From NCBI RefSeq assembly GCF_002778325.1, contig NZ_NESI01000003.1:417130-481129 (forward strand): a stretch of DNA of 64,000 nt. Direction: 5' to 3'. Below, one piece after another: positions 1 to 8,317 of the stretch. The translations under genes were made by a program, and so were the position numbers. How positions within the stretch are numbered: the stretch's first letter is position 1; every line of letters starts with the position of its first letter. Source of the DNA: Limnohabitans sp. B9-3 (lineage in GTDB: Bacteria > Pseudomonadota > Gammaproteobacteria > Burkholderiales > Burkholderiaceae_C). The notes under the pieces were generated by a model, which was given only the letters and a program-made list of their open reading frames with translations, was not told the origin of the DNA and searched no databases.

Positions 1-633
1 GCGGTGTTCGATCAAGTCGGCGATGGTGCCGATTTTTAAGCCGTGTTCGGCGGCAAAGATTTGCAAGTCCGGCAAGCGGGCCATGGTGCCGTCGTCTTTC
101 ATGATTTCGCAAATCACAGAAGAGGGCGAACAGCCTGCCATGGCGGCCAAGTCGCATCCGGCTTCGGTGTGGCCGGCGCGCATCAGAACGCCGCCGTCCA
201 CCGCTTGGAGCGGGAACACATGGCCGGGCTGCACCAGGTCGGTGGGCTGGGTGGCTTTGGCCACCGCTACTTGGATGGTGCGTGCGCGGTCGGCCGCTGA
301 AATGCCGGTGGTCACACCCTCGGCAGCTTCGATCGATACGGTGAAGGCCGTGCTGTAGACCGTGCCATTGCGAGCCGCCATGGGGGGCAACTTCAGGTAT
401 TCACAGCGCTCACGGGTGAGCGTGAGGCAAATCAAGCCACGGCCAAAGCGGGCCATGAAGTTGATGGCTTCGGGGGTGACGTGGTCAGACGCCAGCACCA
501 AATCGCCTTCGTTTTCGCGGTCTTCTTCGTCGACCAAGATCACGATGCGCCCCGCCTTCATGTCGGCGACGATGTCTTCCACGGGAGAAATGCTGACGGG
601 CGTTTTGCCCGTGGCCGTTTGGGATGCACTCAT
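1..633 (-). CDS. ribBA: RibBA-type 3,4-dihydroxy-2-butanone-4-phosphate synthase, N-terminal part (runs off the left edge)
   Basis: The minus-strand frame from the ATG at 633 is open to base 1 (211 codons). It makes the four-carbon riboflavin precursor from ribulose 5-phosphate. The DHBP synthase domain shows the acidic metal-binding loop [11 protein letters not shown] near residue 40, the [12 protein letters not shown] segment, and the [12 protein letters not shown] motif. About 211 residues are visible, which is the whole RibB domain; whether a RibA (GTP cyclohydrolase II) domain follows cannot be seen, so RibBA rather than RibB is inferred from the usual betaproteobacterial arrangement. 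The start codon overlaps the ribE stop (ATGA), so it is translationally coupled to ribE. Confidence 0.93.
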   Translation of the reverse strand, partial: MSASQTATGKTPVSISPVEDIVADMKAGRIVILVDEEDRENEGDLVLASDHVTPEAINFMARFGRGLICLTLTRERCEYLKLPPMAARNGTVYSTAFTVSIEAAEGVTTGISAADRARTIQVAVAKATQPTDLVQPGHVFPLQAVDGGVLMRAGHTEAGCDLAAMAGCSPSSVICEIMKDDGTMARLPDLQIFAAEHGLKIGTIADLIEHR

Positions 634-1319
634 GGGTGAGCTTTCAAAGAGGTGGGGGCAGCCAACGTGGCGTCGACGCGCAACATGCGTTCGACGTAGC
701 GGGCCACGGTGTCAATTTCGAGGTTCACGGTGCTGCCGGATTGGAGTGAGCCAAGCGCGGTGTTGTCGACCGTGTGGGGAATGAGGTTGATGCTGATTTC
801 TGAGCCGCGCAGCGCTTCGTGGCCTTGCGGACCGTGGTCGCCCAAGAAGTCGTCAACGCGATTAACCGTGAGGCTCACGCCATTGACGGTGATCGAGCCT
901 TTGTAGGCCAAGTATTTGGCCAACTCAGGCGGTGCCATCACCCGTAGCTCCCAGCTTTCGCCGATTTGCGCGAAATAGGTGACGGTACCAATGCCGTCCA
1001 CATGGCCTGAAACGATGTGGCCGCCCAAGCGGTCGTTGGCACGCAAGGCTTTTTCAAGGTTAACGCGACCCAACTCCGTCAAGCCCCCGGTGCGGGCCAG
1101 CGATTCGGCAGAGATGTCGATGGTGAATTGGTGGGCGTCGAGGTCAAAGCTGGTGACGGTCATGCACGCGCCATTCAAAGCGATGCTGTCTCCCAAACCG
1201 ACGTCGTCGAGATAACCCGCGGGCGTCTGCAAAGTGAGACGCTTGCCGTGGTGTAAAGAGCTACCCAGGTCGTGGACAGCGGTGATGCGCCCCACGCCGG
1301 TGATGATTCCGGTGAACAT
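630..1319 (-). CDS. ribE: Riboflavin synthase, alpha chain
   Basis: It dismutates 6,7-dimethyl-8-ribityllumazine to riboflavin. The N-terminus [12 protein letters not shown] is the family signature, and two lumazine-binding repeats are visible (about residues 1-98 and 99-200), with the motifs GACMTV in the first and GVSLTVN in the second. At 229 residues it is slightly longer than usual, because of a linker at about residues 156-172 ([13 protein letters not shown]...) and a C-terminal tail. It lies between ribD (31 bp upstream) and ribBA (ATGA overlap), giving a ribD-ribE-ribBA operon on the minus strand. Confidence 0.95.
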   Translation of the reverse strand: MFTGIITGVGRITAVHDLGSSLHHGKRLTLQTPAGYLDDVGLGDSIALNGACMTVTSFDLDAHQFTIDISAESLARTGGLTELGRVNLEKALRANDRLGGHIVSGHVDGIGTVTYFAQIGESWELRVMAPPELAKYLAYKGSITVNGVSLTVNRVDDFLGDHGPQGHEALRGSEISINLIPHTVDNTALGSLQSGSTVNLEIDTVARYVERMLRVDATLAAPTSLKAHP

Positions 1320-1350
1320 AGTTTGATATTTTCGCAGGTTTACGTGCGGC

Positions 1351-2454
1351 TTACCGCACAGGGCGGGCCAATATCCGTAAATCTGGCCCGATGTGAGTCA
1401 CTTCGTGAAAGTGGAGGGGTTTGGCATCGCTCAATTGGGTGAGCGGGCCAAGGTTGGTCATGCCGCGCCCTTGGCCGATGAGCTGGGGGGCGAGGTAGAC
1501 CAAGAGTTCGTCCACCAAGTTGGCCCGCAGCAGCGATCCATTGAGTTTGTGGCCCGCTTCGACGTGCACTTCGTTGATGTGGCGTTTGCCCAAGTCTTGC
1601 AACATGGCTGCAAGATCCACTTTGTTGTTTGGGTTGGGCAGGCAAATGACTTGGGCGCCTTTGGCTTCAAGGCCGGCGCGGCGTTCGGGATGGTCCACCG
1701 CGCAGTAAATCCAAACGGGCCGCTTGGGCACAAACAGCTTGGCGGTGAGCGGCGTTTCGAGTTGGCTGTCCATCACCACCAGCGTGGGCTGGCGAGGGGT
1801 GGGTACAGCGCGCACATCCAGCTGCGGGTCGTCTTCGCGCACGGTGCCAATGCCGGTGAGCACGGCGCACGCTTGGGCGCGCCAGGCGTGGCCGTCTTGG
1901 CGGGCGGGCTCGGACGTGATCCATTGGCTGACACCGTTGTCCAGTGCGGTTTGACCGTCGAGCGAGGCGGCGACCTTCATGCGAACCCACGGCGTGCCGT
2001 GTGTCATGCGTTTGAAAAAACCGATGTTGAGTTCGTTCGCTTCTTCACCCAGTAAACCCACATCCACCTGCACGCCTGCCGCATGTAAACGCGCGATGCC
2101 TTGACCCGCCACTTGCGGGTTGGGATCGCCTTGGGCCACCACCACACGCGCCAAACCGGCGTGGATGAGGGCATCGCAGCATGGGCCCGTGCGACCTTGA
2201 TGGCTGCACGGCTCTAAGGTGACGTAAGCGGTGGCACTTTGTACGTTGTGTCCTTGCGCTTGGGCGTCGCGCAAGGCCATCACCTCGGCATGGGCCTCGC
2301 CTGCGCGCTGTGTGTGCCCGCTGCCCAGCACCACACCTTGAGGGCTGACGATGACGCAGCCTACGCGGGGGTTGGGCGAGGTGAGGAAAAGCGCTTCGCG
2401 TGCCAGCGCCAAGGCTTGTTGCATGAAGGCGGTTTCGTGTGCGGAAAAACTCAT
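1351..2454 (-). CDS. ribD: Bifunctional diaminohydroxyphosphoribosylaminopyrimidine deaminase / reductase
   Basis: It performs the second and third steps of riboflavin synthesis. The N-terminal deaminase has the zinc and catalytic residues HAE (His55, Glu57) and PCSHQGRTGPC (Cys83, Cys92). The C-terminal reductase (about 150-367) starts at VRMKVAASLDGQTA and contains the EAGHKLNGSLL segment. Its length of 367 residues is normal. The gene heads the visible rib operon, 21 bp after the end of hicB. There is no room for an FMN riboswitch directly in front of it. Confidence 0.95.
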   Translation of the reverse strand: MSFSAHETAFMQQALALAREALFLTSPNPRVGCVIVSPQGVVLGSGHTQRAGEAHAEVMALRDAQAQGHNVQSATAYVTLEPCSHQGRTGPCCDALIHAGLARVVVAQGDPNPQVAGQGIARLHAAGVQVDVGLLGEEANELNIGFFKRMTHGTPWVRMKVAASLDGQTALDNGVSQWITSEPARQDGHAWRAQACAVLTGIGTVREDDPQLDVRAVPTPRQPTLVVMDSQLETPLTAKLFVPKRPVWIYCAVDHPERRAGLEAKGAQVICLPNPNNKVDLAAMLQDLGKRHINEVHVEAGHKLNGSLLRANLVDELLVYLAPQLIGQGRGMTNLGPLTQLSDAKPLHFHEVTHIGPDLRILARPVR

Positions 2455-2475
2455 GAAAGACGTGTTCAGATGTTG

Positions 2476-2892
2476 TTAAGCAATTTGCACGTAAACATGC
2501 TTGCCAAGGACATGGGCTGCTGCCTCTATTTGGTCCATTTTGGAGGCATGTCGCAAGTCAAACAGTCGATCGACTTGTGGCATGTGCCAACCGAGTCGGC
2601 GGGCCAGTTCGGCTTTTTTGATGCCTTGCTCGGTCATGGCTTGGTACACGCCAAGCTTGGCGCATTCCAGTGCAGAAGGGCGCACGGTCACTTGTTGTGG
2701 GGAGGGTTGACTGGGAATTGGGAGAGGTTTGCGTGCATCGACATAAAACGACAAGCCAGTTTCGAGCGCATCAACGGCGTTCAAAAGGGCGTCGTCCTCA
2801 TCTGCACCAAAGGTAATGGCTTCGGGGATGTCGACAAACGTGACCAACACGGTGCCGTTGTCAGGGGTCAGTGTCACGGGATAGTCAAACAT
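2476..2892 (-). CDS. hicB: HicB-family antitoxin
   Basis: This 138-residue protein pairs with the HicA-like toxin encoded 11 bp upstream. The N-terminal half (about residues 1-60) has the partial RNase H-like HicB fold: MFDYPVTLTPDNG, then VTFVDIPEAITFGADEDDAL. The C-terminal half (about 80-138) contains a helix-turn-helix (KKAELARRLGWHMPQVDRLFD) of the kind that binds the promoter of the pair. HicB proteins neutralise HicA and repress the operon. The gene order is toxin first, antitoxin second, followed by ribD. Confidence 0.88.
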   Translation of the reverse strand: MFDYPVTLTPDNGTVLVTFVDIPEAITFGADEDDALLNAVDALETGLSFYVDARKPLPIPSQPSPQQVTVRPSALECAKLGVYQAMTEQGIKKAELARRLGWHMPQVDRLFDLRHASKMDQIEAAAHVLGKHVYVQIA

Positions 2893-2903
2893 CGTTCATT
2901 CCT

Positions 2904-3083
2904 TTATTTCAAACCAAGTTGTCGCTTGATAGCAGCCTCTAGTCCTTTGCCAAGTTCGGTCGTGCCGTGCATGGGCAGGGTGGACTGCTTGCCATTGAGA
3001 AAAACTTTCAGATGTGAACCTTTGCCAGGCTGAAAGGTGGCACCTTGCTGCTCTAACCACTTTTTCAGTTGCTTGGAATTCAT
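2904..3083 (-). CDS. hicA: HicA-family mRNA interferase toxin
   Basis: This small basic protein has 59 residues counted from the ATG at 3083 (MNSKQLKKWLEQQGATF). It has the HicA double-stranded RNA-binding-like fold with the catalytic histidine in the GKGSHLKV motif and a second conserved HGT segment (LPMHGTTELGKGL). HicA toxins cleave mRNA independently of the ribosome. A longer in-frame start at 3125 would run into the pilin gene and is not favoured. Only 26 bp separate it from the pilE-like stop, so any promoter must lie in or overlap that gap. Confidence 0.88.
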   Translation of the reverse strand: MNSKQLKKWLEQQGATFQPGKGSHLKVFLNGKQSTLPMHGTTELGKGLEAAIKRQLGLK

Positions 3084-3109
3084 AATAACAGAAGTGTTGT
3101 GTTTCTTGC

Positions 3110-3577
3110 TTAACGACCCCAGCACTGCGCTGCGGTTGGGTTGGCGTTTTGTATCCCTCGTGCCCCTAAATGGTTGAGCGTCAAGGTGCCGCAGGCGTCG
3201 GCGCTTTGCGGGCCGAAAGGGGTGGCGCTGAGGGTGTAGGTTTGGGCGGTGCTGCTAAGGCTGAGTTTGTAATTGACGCCTTCGACTTGCAGCACGCTGA
3301 TGGGCACCTCGGCTGGCGCGGGGTAATTGCCGTTGGCACTGGCGGCGCGTTCTAGCCAATGGGCGGCTTGCAGCAGAGCGGTGCGGGCTTGGGCGCGTTG
3401 GTTGCGTTGCAGCAGTGCTTGGTAATTGGGCCATGCCAAGCTGGTGAGGAGGGCGGTGCAAGCCAAGGCGATGGTCAGCTCCAGCAGGGTGAAGCCAAGT
3501 TGGTCGACGGGCCGATGGGCGCATTGAGGTGCACACAGTGTGTTGCGGTTGAGGATGTTGGTGTGGGGGCGTGGCAT
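3110..3577 (-). CDS. Type IV pilin-like protein (PilE family)
   Basis: A prepilin with the PilD cleavage and methylation motif G|FTLLEL about 28 residues in, followed by a hydrophobic helix (TIALACTALLTSLAW). The rest is a short pilin body (about 115 residues) with a C-terminal cysteine pair (DAC...QC), the usual pilin D-region disulfide. The start is taken as the ATG at 3577, because an earlier start at 3607 lies inside the upstream gene. It is the last gene of a minor-pilin operon. It could be the minor pilin PilE rather than the main PilA subunit; the operon position favours a minor pilin. Confidence 0.82.
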   Translation of the reverse strand: MPRPHTNILNRNTLCAPQCAHRPVDQLGFTLLELTIALACTALLTSLAWPNYQALLQRNQRAQARTALLQAAHWLERAASANGNYPAPAEVPISVLQVEGVNYKLSLSSTAQTYTLSATPFGPQSADACGTLTLNHLGARGIQNANPTAAQCWGR

Positions 3578-3585
3578 GGGTGAGT

Positions 3586-4233
3586 TCAGTCTTGCAAGAT
3601 GCGCCAACTGTGGCGTTTGCCCCGCGTGTCGCTCAGACTGGTGCGGGTCCAGAGGGTTTGCAGCACGGTGCTGCTGCTGGGCAATACGCCGTTGGCCAGC
3701 ACGGTGATGCGGTAGATGAAGGGCCGCGCGCTGCTAGCGCTGGGATTGGTGGTGAGTTGAACGGCGTCGGGCTGAATGTCGACCCAGTACCACGCGGTGC
3801 CAGCGCCGTAAGGCGTGTCGCTGGCGCTCACGGGCATGGCTGAGGCGGTCATGCTTTTCCAGGTGCTCGCCTTTGAAAGGAGGTCGTCCTTTTCTGTTTT
3901 GGGGGGCGTGAGCGCGCAAATGCCGTTGCGGCAGGCATCGCTGCCCAAGCGTTGGCGCAACACCTCGCGTTCAGCCAGCGTGGTTGGAAAAAAGACGTGC
4001 GTTTGTGTGTTGTCACCGGCTGCGCTGGCTCTGCCCACAATGTCTTGCACCGCCAAAGGCAGCACGGCTTCTGCTTTGTGTTGGGTGCGCAGCTGATCGG
4101 CTTCGGTTTTCAACAGCACCTCGTTGACCCACAACTGCCGCCATGCCAACAACGTGCCGACGCTGGCCAGCATGAGCATCACCATCACGGTGGGCAGCGC
4201 CAAACCTTGTTGAGCTGCGTGATGGCGCTTCAT
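3586..4233 (-). CDS. pilX: Minor pilin assembly protein, PilX-like
   Basis: A 215-residue protein starting MKRHHAAQQGLALPTVMVML. The short basic N-terminus and hydrophobic segment (ALPTVMVMLMLASVGTLLAW) are typical of PilX, which initiates type IV pilus assembly with PilV and PilW. The body is weakly conserved, with a C-terminal strand-rich part ending in WRILQD. The ATG overlaps the pilW stop (ATGA). No pilY1 follows, although in most fimT-pilVWX-pilY1-pilE operons it stands at exactly this place. Assignment rests on N-terminus and operon order. Confidence 0.78.
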   Translation of the reverse strand: MKRHHAAQQGLALPTVMVMLMLASVGTLLAWRQLWVNEVLLKTEADQLRTQHKAEAVLPLAVQDIVGRASAAGDNTQTHVFFPTTLAEREVLRQRLGSDACRNGICALTPPKTEKDDLLSKASTWKSMTASAMPVSASDTPYGAGTAWYWVDIQPDAVQLTTNPSASSARPFIYRITVLANGVLPSSSTVLQTLWTRTSLSDTRGKRHSWRILQD

Positions 4234-4967
4234 GGCAGCAGACCATCGCGGTTGCGCAGCGTGATGACGCGGCGAAACACCCGCCGCAAGCGGCCATCGG
4301 CAGCCACCGTTTCGCCCGCGCAGCCTTGGCTGGCGGTGGATCCGTTGCTCACCGTGGTGACGCTGGCTACCCGCAAGCAAACCTCTATCGCCAGCACCTG
4401 TGACATGGCGCTGACTTGGTCAGCTGTTTTCCATTGCAGCGTTTGGGCCGCGGGGTTGGCTTGCGCATAGCGCACTTGAAAGTCTTCCACGCCTTCGGCC
4501 AAGGCTTGATAGGTGCTGCTGGTGGGGGAGAGGTCTTTGCACGTCAGCTCTTTGTCGGCGTTGAGTTTGAAGTCATTGCGAATAACTTGGATTCCTTTCG
4601 GCTGGTTGCCTTGGCAGTCGCGGTCATAGACGTTGACCCAGTGCCCCAGCGCGACGTGCTCGTCGGCTTTGTTTCCGTTCTCACCTTGCAAGTCGGGTTG
4701 GCCAGCGCTGTAGTTTGAGGAGAGTTGGGTGTTGGGCGATGCCGATTTGTCGAGGTAAGCGGCACCTGCGATTTGCGCGTGCTCGCGGATCTTGCGCAAG
4801 GCTATGCGGGCGTTGGCATGCACTGCATCAATGGCTGCCATGTTGCTCCACGTTTGTCGACTCACGCCATAGGCCGCGGTGGCGGCCGCGATCACCATCA
4901 ACCCCAAAGACAGGCCAATCAGCAATTCGGGCAGCGTGTAGCCATGTACGTTGACACGGACGCGCAT
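4230..4967 (-). CDS. pilW: Minor pilin assembly protein, PilW-like
   Basis: The start is placed at 4967, giving MRVRVNVHGYTLPELLIGLS. It has a prepilin peptidase site (G|YTLPELL) and a hydrophobic helix, followed by about 210 residues with the PilW-type region FQVRYA and a C-terminal cysteine pair (EVCLRVA ... QGCAGE). An in-frame extension to 5042 would lie inside pilV and is rejected. It is a core minor pilin that primes pilus polymerisation in the inner membrane, and sits between pilV and pilX with almost no spacing. Confidence 0.8.
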   Translation of the reverse strand: MRVRVNVHGYTLPELLIGLSLGLMVIAAATAAYGVSRQTWSNMAAIDAVHANARIALRKIREHAQIAGAAYLDKSASPNTQLSSNYSAGQPDLQGENGNKADEHVALGHWVNVYDRDCQGNQPKGIQVIRNDFKLNADKELTCKDLSPTSSTYQALAEGVEDFQVRYAQANPAAQTLQWKTADQVSAMSQVLAIEVCLRVASVTTVSNGSTASQGCAGETVAADGRLRRVFRRVITLRNRDGLLP

Positions 4968-4968
4968 C

Positions 4969-5517
4969 TCAAACCCCCGGACGAAAAAACAAGCGCCAAC
5001 AGCTTTTGTTGTCGGGACAAGCCGGCGTGCCAGACGCGCCATCGGTGCGGTAGGTCATGCGGTCGTCGCGCCAGGTCAGCACGATGCCCCACCAGCCAGG
5101 GGCGTCGGAGAGGGCGAACACGGCGACATCGCCCTCAGGCAGCTGGGTTTGCAGCGTTTGTTGCACTTGCTGCATGTCCCACTGGGCGAGTTCGGTGCGT
5201 AAGCAGGGTTGGGCGGCGCAGTCAGGCTGCTTTCCCGTACCGAATGCAGAAGCGCCCCACGCTTTGGCGTAGTCTGCTGCGCGAGGGGCGTTGAGTTGCA
5301 TGCGCTCGGCCAAATCGTCGGCCAAACCCATGGCGACGGCGCGCATGACTTGTTGGCGTTGCAAGGCCAAGGCTTGTTGGTGTGTCCACAGCAAGGTCAG
5401 TACACCTGAGGCGAGCAGCAGCAGCGCCATCAAGGCTTCCAGAAGGGCCACGCCGGTTTGCGGTGAAAGTTGGCGGTGCAAGGTCAGGATGGCTGTGACG
5501 TTTGTTTTCAACTGCAA
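4969..5517 (-). CDS. pilV: Minor pilin, PilV-like
   Basis: A 182-residue prepilin-like protein. The hydrophobic N-terminal segment is preceded by TGVALLEALMALLLL; the expected GxxLLE motif is present (GVALLEAL), as in PilV proteins that carry an alanine or valine in place of phenylalanine. Cysteines at PDCAAQPC and CPDNKSCW suggest disulfides in the globular domain. It overlaps the end of fimT by 10 bp and ends 2 bp before the pilW start codon. Confidence 0.8.
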   Translation of the reverse strand: MQLKTNVTAILTLHRQLSPQTGVALLEALMALLLLASGVLTLLWTHQQALALQRQQVMRAVAMGLADDLAERMQLNAPRAADYAKAWGASAFGTGKQPDCAAQPCLRTELAQWDMQQVQQTLQTQLPEGDVAVFALSDAPGWWGIVLTWRDDRMTYRTDGASGTPACPDNKSCWRLFFRPGV

Positions 5518-6029
5518 GCCTCCCCCGACACCCAGCGAATGCGGCTAGCGCTGTTGATGCAAACGGTGATGGCGACGTTCAGCGCCGTTTGCTTCGACTT
5601 GATCACCCACCGGTCGCCCACGGTGCCTAAGTCCCCGCGATGGCTGATGACCATTGGATCGTTTTTGGGAAAGGTCAAACCCAGAGGGTTGTGCAGCGGT
5701 GAGGTGAACACAATGTGTTTGTCGAGCTGGGTGGTCACCTGCCAGCCGCAGCTCCAATCCGTGTTTGCAGAAGTGGCCCAAGTGCAGTCGCTCAGCCGCG
5801 ACAGCTCCAAGGCTTGCCCGAGTTGCAGTGCGCGCAATCGGGCGTTCTGCAAATCGTTCATCAGCTGGTCGCGGGCGGCTTCAACGCGGGCGCGTTCTTG
5901 GAACCGCACCCAGCTCGGTGCGGCAAAGGCGGTTAGCACGCCCAGCAGACATAAGCAAACCAGCAACTCCACCAATGTGAAGCCTTGCGAATTGGATGCC
6001 TTAAAAACAGAAAAGCCCAGCGTTTGCAT
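5508..6029 (-). CDS. fimT: GspH/FimT-family pseudopilin
   Basis: The first gene of the minor-pilin operon, 173 residues. A 15-residue leader is followed by G|FTLVELLVCLCLLGVLTAFA, a canonical class III prepilin signal. The GspH/FimT body contains an arginine-rich helix (ARVEAARDQLMNDLQNARLR) and ends in a cysteine-containing tail. FimT-type minor pilins contribute to pilus-tip assembly and, in some bacteria, to DNA binding during natural transformation. nrdR ends 53 bp upstream on the same strand. Confidence 0.84.
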   Translation of the reverse strand: MQTLGFSVFKASNSQGFTLVELLVCLCLLGVLTAFAAPSWVRFQERARVEAARDQLMNDLQNARLRALQLGQALELSRLSDCTWATSANTDWSCGWQVTTQLDKHIVFTSPLHNPLGLTFPKNDPMVISHRGDLGTVGDRWVIKSKQTALNVAITVCINSASRIRWVSGEACS

Positions 6030-6082
6030 GCCGCAAATGCTAGGCCTCTGAGGTCTGTAGACGCTTTGTTAGAACTCGAAAA

Positions 6083-6532
6083 CTACGTGCGAACTTCGTC
6101 CACCAAACTCTTGAAATCGTCGATGTCCTCAAAGCTGCGGTACACGCTGGCAAATCGGATGTAAGCTACTTTGTCGAGTTTTTTCAACTCGCGCATCACC
6201 AACTCGCCAATGCGGGTAGTGGGCAACTCACGCTGTCCCGAGCTGAGCAGCTTCTCTTCGATGTGCTCAATCGCGTTGTCCACTTGTTCGGTGCTGACGG
6301 GGCGCTTGCGCAAGGCCAAACTCATGGAGTCGAGCAGCTTTTGGCGTTGGTATTCAATACGCCGACCATCTTTTTTGACGATGTTGGGAAACGTCACATC
6401 GGGCCGCTCGTAGGTGGTGTAACGCTTGTCGCAAGCGCCGCATTGGCGACGCCGGCGCACGGAGTTAGCGTCTTCGGAGATGCGCGTCTCAACCACTTGG
6501 GTTTCTAGGTTGCCGCAGAAGGGACATTTCAT
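6083..6532 (-). CDS. nrdR: Transcriptional repressor NrdR
   Basis: It represses ribonucleotide reductase genes in response to ATP/dATP. The 149-residue protein has the N-terminal zinc ribbon ([17 protein letters not shown] ... [13 protein letters not shown]) and the ATP-cone domain (about 47-140; [17 protein letters not shown]). Length and motifs are fully typical. It lies downstream of glyA on the same strand but is separated from it by a terminator and by 380 bp holding two large hairpins, so it is probably transcribed separately. Confidence 0.96.
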   Translation of the reverse strand: MKCPFCGNLETQVVETRISEDANSVRRRRQCGACDKRYTTYERPDVTFPNIVKKDGRRIEYQRQKLLDSMSLALRKRPVSTEQVDNAIEHIEEKLLSSGQRELPTTRIGELVMRELKKLDKVAYIRFASVYRSFEDIDDFKSLVDEVRT

Positions 6533-6593
6533 TTTGTGCTCTCTTTTGCTTTTTTCTTTGCGGTGCTAGGGGGTGCTTTTTTTGCTGGGCTCG

Positions 6594-6671
6594 CTGAGGG
6601 CATTTGGTATTGGCCGCTTCCTCATGCTGGAGTACCAAAAATCGTCAGCGGCCAATACCAAACAGCCTCAG
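6594..6671. repeat. Long inverted repeat (hairpin A) between nrdR and glyA
   Basis: The left arm at 6594-6618 and the right arm at 6647-6671 are complementary at 22 of 25 positions, including 16 uninterrupted pairs next to the loop (TTTGGTATTGGCCGCT). The loop is 28 nt. It lies in the 380-bp space (6533-6912) between nrdR and glyA, 61 bp before the nrdR start codon in the direction of transcription. It has no U-tract, so it is not an ordinary terminator. It could be an RNA element, a paired protein-binding site or a small repeat element. Confidence 0.85.
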
Positions 6672-6768
6672 TCTGCGACATGCTTTGCGTCGCTCGCAAA
6701 CTTCAGCCGAAACGGTAAGCCTGCAAAGTTGCAACGCAACGAGCGAACCATTTCAAACCTCAAACAGC

Positions 6769-6839
6769 GCGGGTTGCGGGTGCAGCGGGTGATGATTTTC
6801 GGTACCCCGTATGAAGAACCCGCTGCACCCGCCACCCGT
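6769..6839. repeat. Long inverted repeat (hairpin B) between nrdR and glyA
   Basis: Arms at 6769-6790 and 6818-6839 match at 20 of 22 positions, with a perfect 15-bp core (GCGGGTGCAGCGGGT) facing a 27-nt loop. Arm length and loop size nearly equal those of hairpin A, 98 bp away, although the arm sequences differ. The rest of 6533-6912 shows no convincing gene; open frames there are short and lack ribosome sites. Confidence 0.85.
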
Positions 6840-6873
6840 GTCCTATCCGGCGAGAAACCTCAACGCAATAAAT

Positions 6874-6904
6874 AAAACCCCCGTCAAAAACTCAACGGGG
6901 GTTT
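6874..6904 (-). terminator. Rho-independent terminator of glyA
   Basis: Perfect 10-bp stem AAACCCCCGT / ACGGGGGTTT (6875-6884 and 6895-6904), a 10-nt loop, and on the minus strand a following TTTTATTT run. It starts 8 bp beyond the glyA stop codon. Confidence 0.92.
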
Positions 6905-6912
6905 GAAAGAAG

Positions 6913-8157
6913 TTACTTGTAAACAGGAAACTTAGAAGTCAGCGCATGCACCTTGGCACGCACAGCGGCCAAGTTGGCTTCATCGTGTGGGTTGTCTAAC
7001 ACGTCAGCAATCAAGTTGGCGGTGATGCGGGCTTCTTCGTCCTTGAAACCACGGGTCGTCATCGCGGGGGTACCAATGCGCACGCCGCTGGTGATGAATG
7101 GTTTTTCTGGGTCGTTGGGGATGGCGTTCTTGTTGATCGTCATGTGCGCCGCGCCTAAGGCCGCTTCGGCGACTTTGCCGGTGATCTTCTTGGAACGCAG
7201 GTCCACCAGCATCACGTGGCTTTGGGTGCCGCCGCTGACGATGCGCAAACCCCGTGCTGTCAACGTCTCCGCCACGATTTGGGCGTTTTTCACCACTTGG
7301 GCTTGGTAGTCTTTGAAGTCAGGCTGCATGGCTTCTTTGAACGCTACAGCCTTGGCTGCGATGACGTGCATCAAGGGGCCACCTTGCAGGCCTGGGAAGA
7401 TGGCGCTGTTGATGGCTTTTTCGTGCTCGGCCTTCATCAAGATGATGCCGCCGCGTGGACCGCGCAAGCTCTTGTGGGTGGTCGATGTCACCACGTCGGC
7501 GTGAGGCACGGGGTTGGGGTATTGGCCTGCGGCGATCAAGCCGGAGTAATGGGCCATGTCGACCATGAAGATCGCACCCACTTCTTTGGCGATTTTGGCA
7601 AAACGTGCCCAGTCGATGTGCAAGCTGTAGGCAGAAGCGCCCGCAATGATGAGTTTGGGTTTGTGCTCGCGGGCCTTGGCTTCCATCGCCTCGTAGTCGA
7701 TGGCTTCGTTGGCGTCCAAGCCGTAAGACACGGCGTTGAACCACTTGCCAGACATGTTCAGCGCCATGCCGTGGGTCAAGTGACCGCCTTCGGCCAAGCT
7801 CATGCCCAAAATGGTGTCGCCGGGCTTCAAGAAAGCGAGGAACACGGCTTCGTTGGCCGATGCGCCGCAATGTGGTTGCACGTTGGCGGCCTCTGCGCCG
7901 TAAATCTGTTTCAGACGGTCAATGGCCAATTGTTCGGCCACGTCCACATGCTCGCAGCCACCGTAATAGCGCTTGCCAGGGTAGCCTTCGGCGTATTTGT
8001 TGGTCAGTTGCGAGCCTTGGGCTTGCATGACGGCGGGAGAGGCGTAGTTCTCGCTGGCGATCAGCTCAATGTGGTGCTCTTGGCGGGCGTTTTCGCCCTG
8101 AATGGCGGCCCAAATTTCGGGGTCGGTTTGTTCGATGGTGATGTTGCGGTTGTACAT
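6913..8157 (-). CDS. glyA: Serine hydroxymethyltransferase
   Basis: A PLP enzyme that converts serine and tetrahydrofolate to glycine and 5,10-methylene-THF, the main one-carbon source. The start is the ATG at 8157 ([20 protein letters not shown]), giving 414 residues, as usual for the family; a longer frame to 8250 would pass through the riboswitch. Visible landmarks are SENYASPAV, the PYGA-like region YGGCEHVD, and the PLP-lysine segment [14 protein letters not shown]. The leader holds a ZTP riboswitch and the 3' end a strong terminator, so it is monocistronic. Confidence 0.97.
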   Translation of the reverse strand: MYNRNITIEQTDPEIWAAIQGENARQEHHIELIASENYASPAVMQAQGSQLTNKYAEGYPGKRYYGGCEHVDVAEQLAIDRLKQIYGAEAANVQPHCGASANEAVFLAFLKPGDTILGMSLAEGGHLTHGMALNMSGKWFNAVSYGLDANEAIDYEAMEAKAREHKPKLIIAGASAYSLHIDWARFAKIAKEVGAIFMVDMAHYSGLIAAGQYPNPVPHADVVTSTTHKSLRGPRGGIILMKAEHEKAINSAIFPGLQGGPLMHVIAAKAVAFKEAMQPDFKDYQAQVVKNAQIVAETLTARGLRIVSGGTQSHVMLVDLRSKKITGKVAEAALGAAHMTINKNAIPNDPEKPFITSGVRIGTPAMTTRGFKDEEARITANLIADVLDNPHDEANLAAVRAKVHALTSKFPVYK

Positions 8158-8187
8158 GCTGGCAGTCCTAGAAAAAGGTGGTTTTAT

Positions 8188-8308
8188 GGCTGCCCAGGCG
8201 AACGGCAAAGCACCTCTTGTCAGAGAGGCTGCGCGCTTCCCAGTGGTCATACATCCACGTCAGCGGTACAGGGCTACTGCCCCGCACGCCTATCGCCAGT
8301 TGCGCACG
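8188..8308 (-). promoter_or_regulatory. ZTP (pfl) riboswitch in the glyA leader
   Basis: Read on the minus strand, the leader has all conserved blocks of the pfl/ZTP aptamer in order: CGCAACTGGCG (about 8304-8294), ACGTGG...GACCACTGGGAAGCGCGC (about 8260-8231), a variable hairpin CCTCTCTGACAAGAGG, and GCCGTTCGCCTGGGCAG (about 8205-8189). GCGC of the first block can pair with GCGC of the second (P1), and GGCG can form the pseudoknot with CGCC of the last block. ZTP riboswitches sense the purine intermediate ZTP/ZMP, which accumulates when 10-formyl-THF is short, and activate one-carbon genes; glyA is a known target class. AGAGGTG (in the variable hairpin) can alternatively pair with CACCTTTTT just downstream, a plausible off-state terminator; that part is inference. 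Confidence 0.9.
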
Positions 8309-8317
8309 AAAGAGAGT

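Noticed and set aside
1320..2475. FMN riboswitch before ribD or ribE
   Set aside because: The gaps (31 and 21 bp) are too small and no conserved FMN-element blocks are present.
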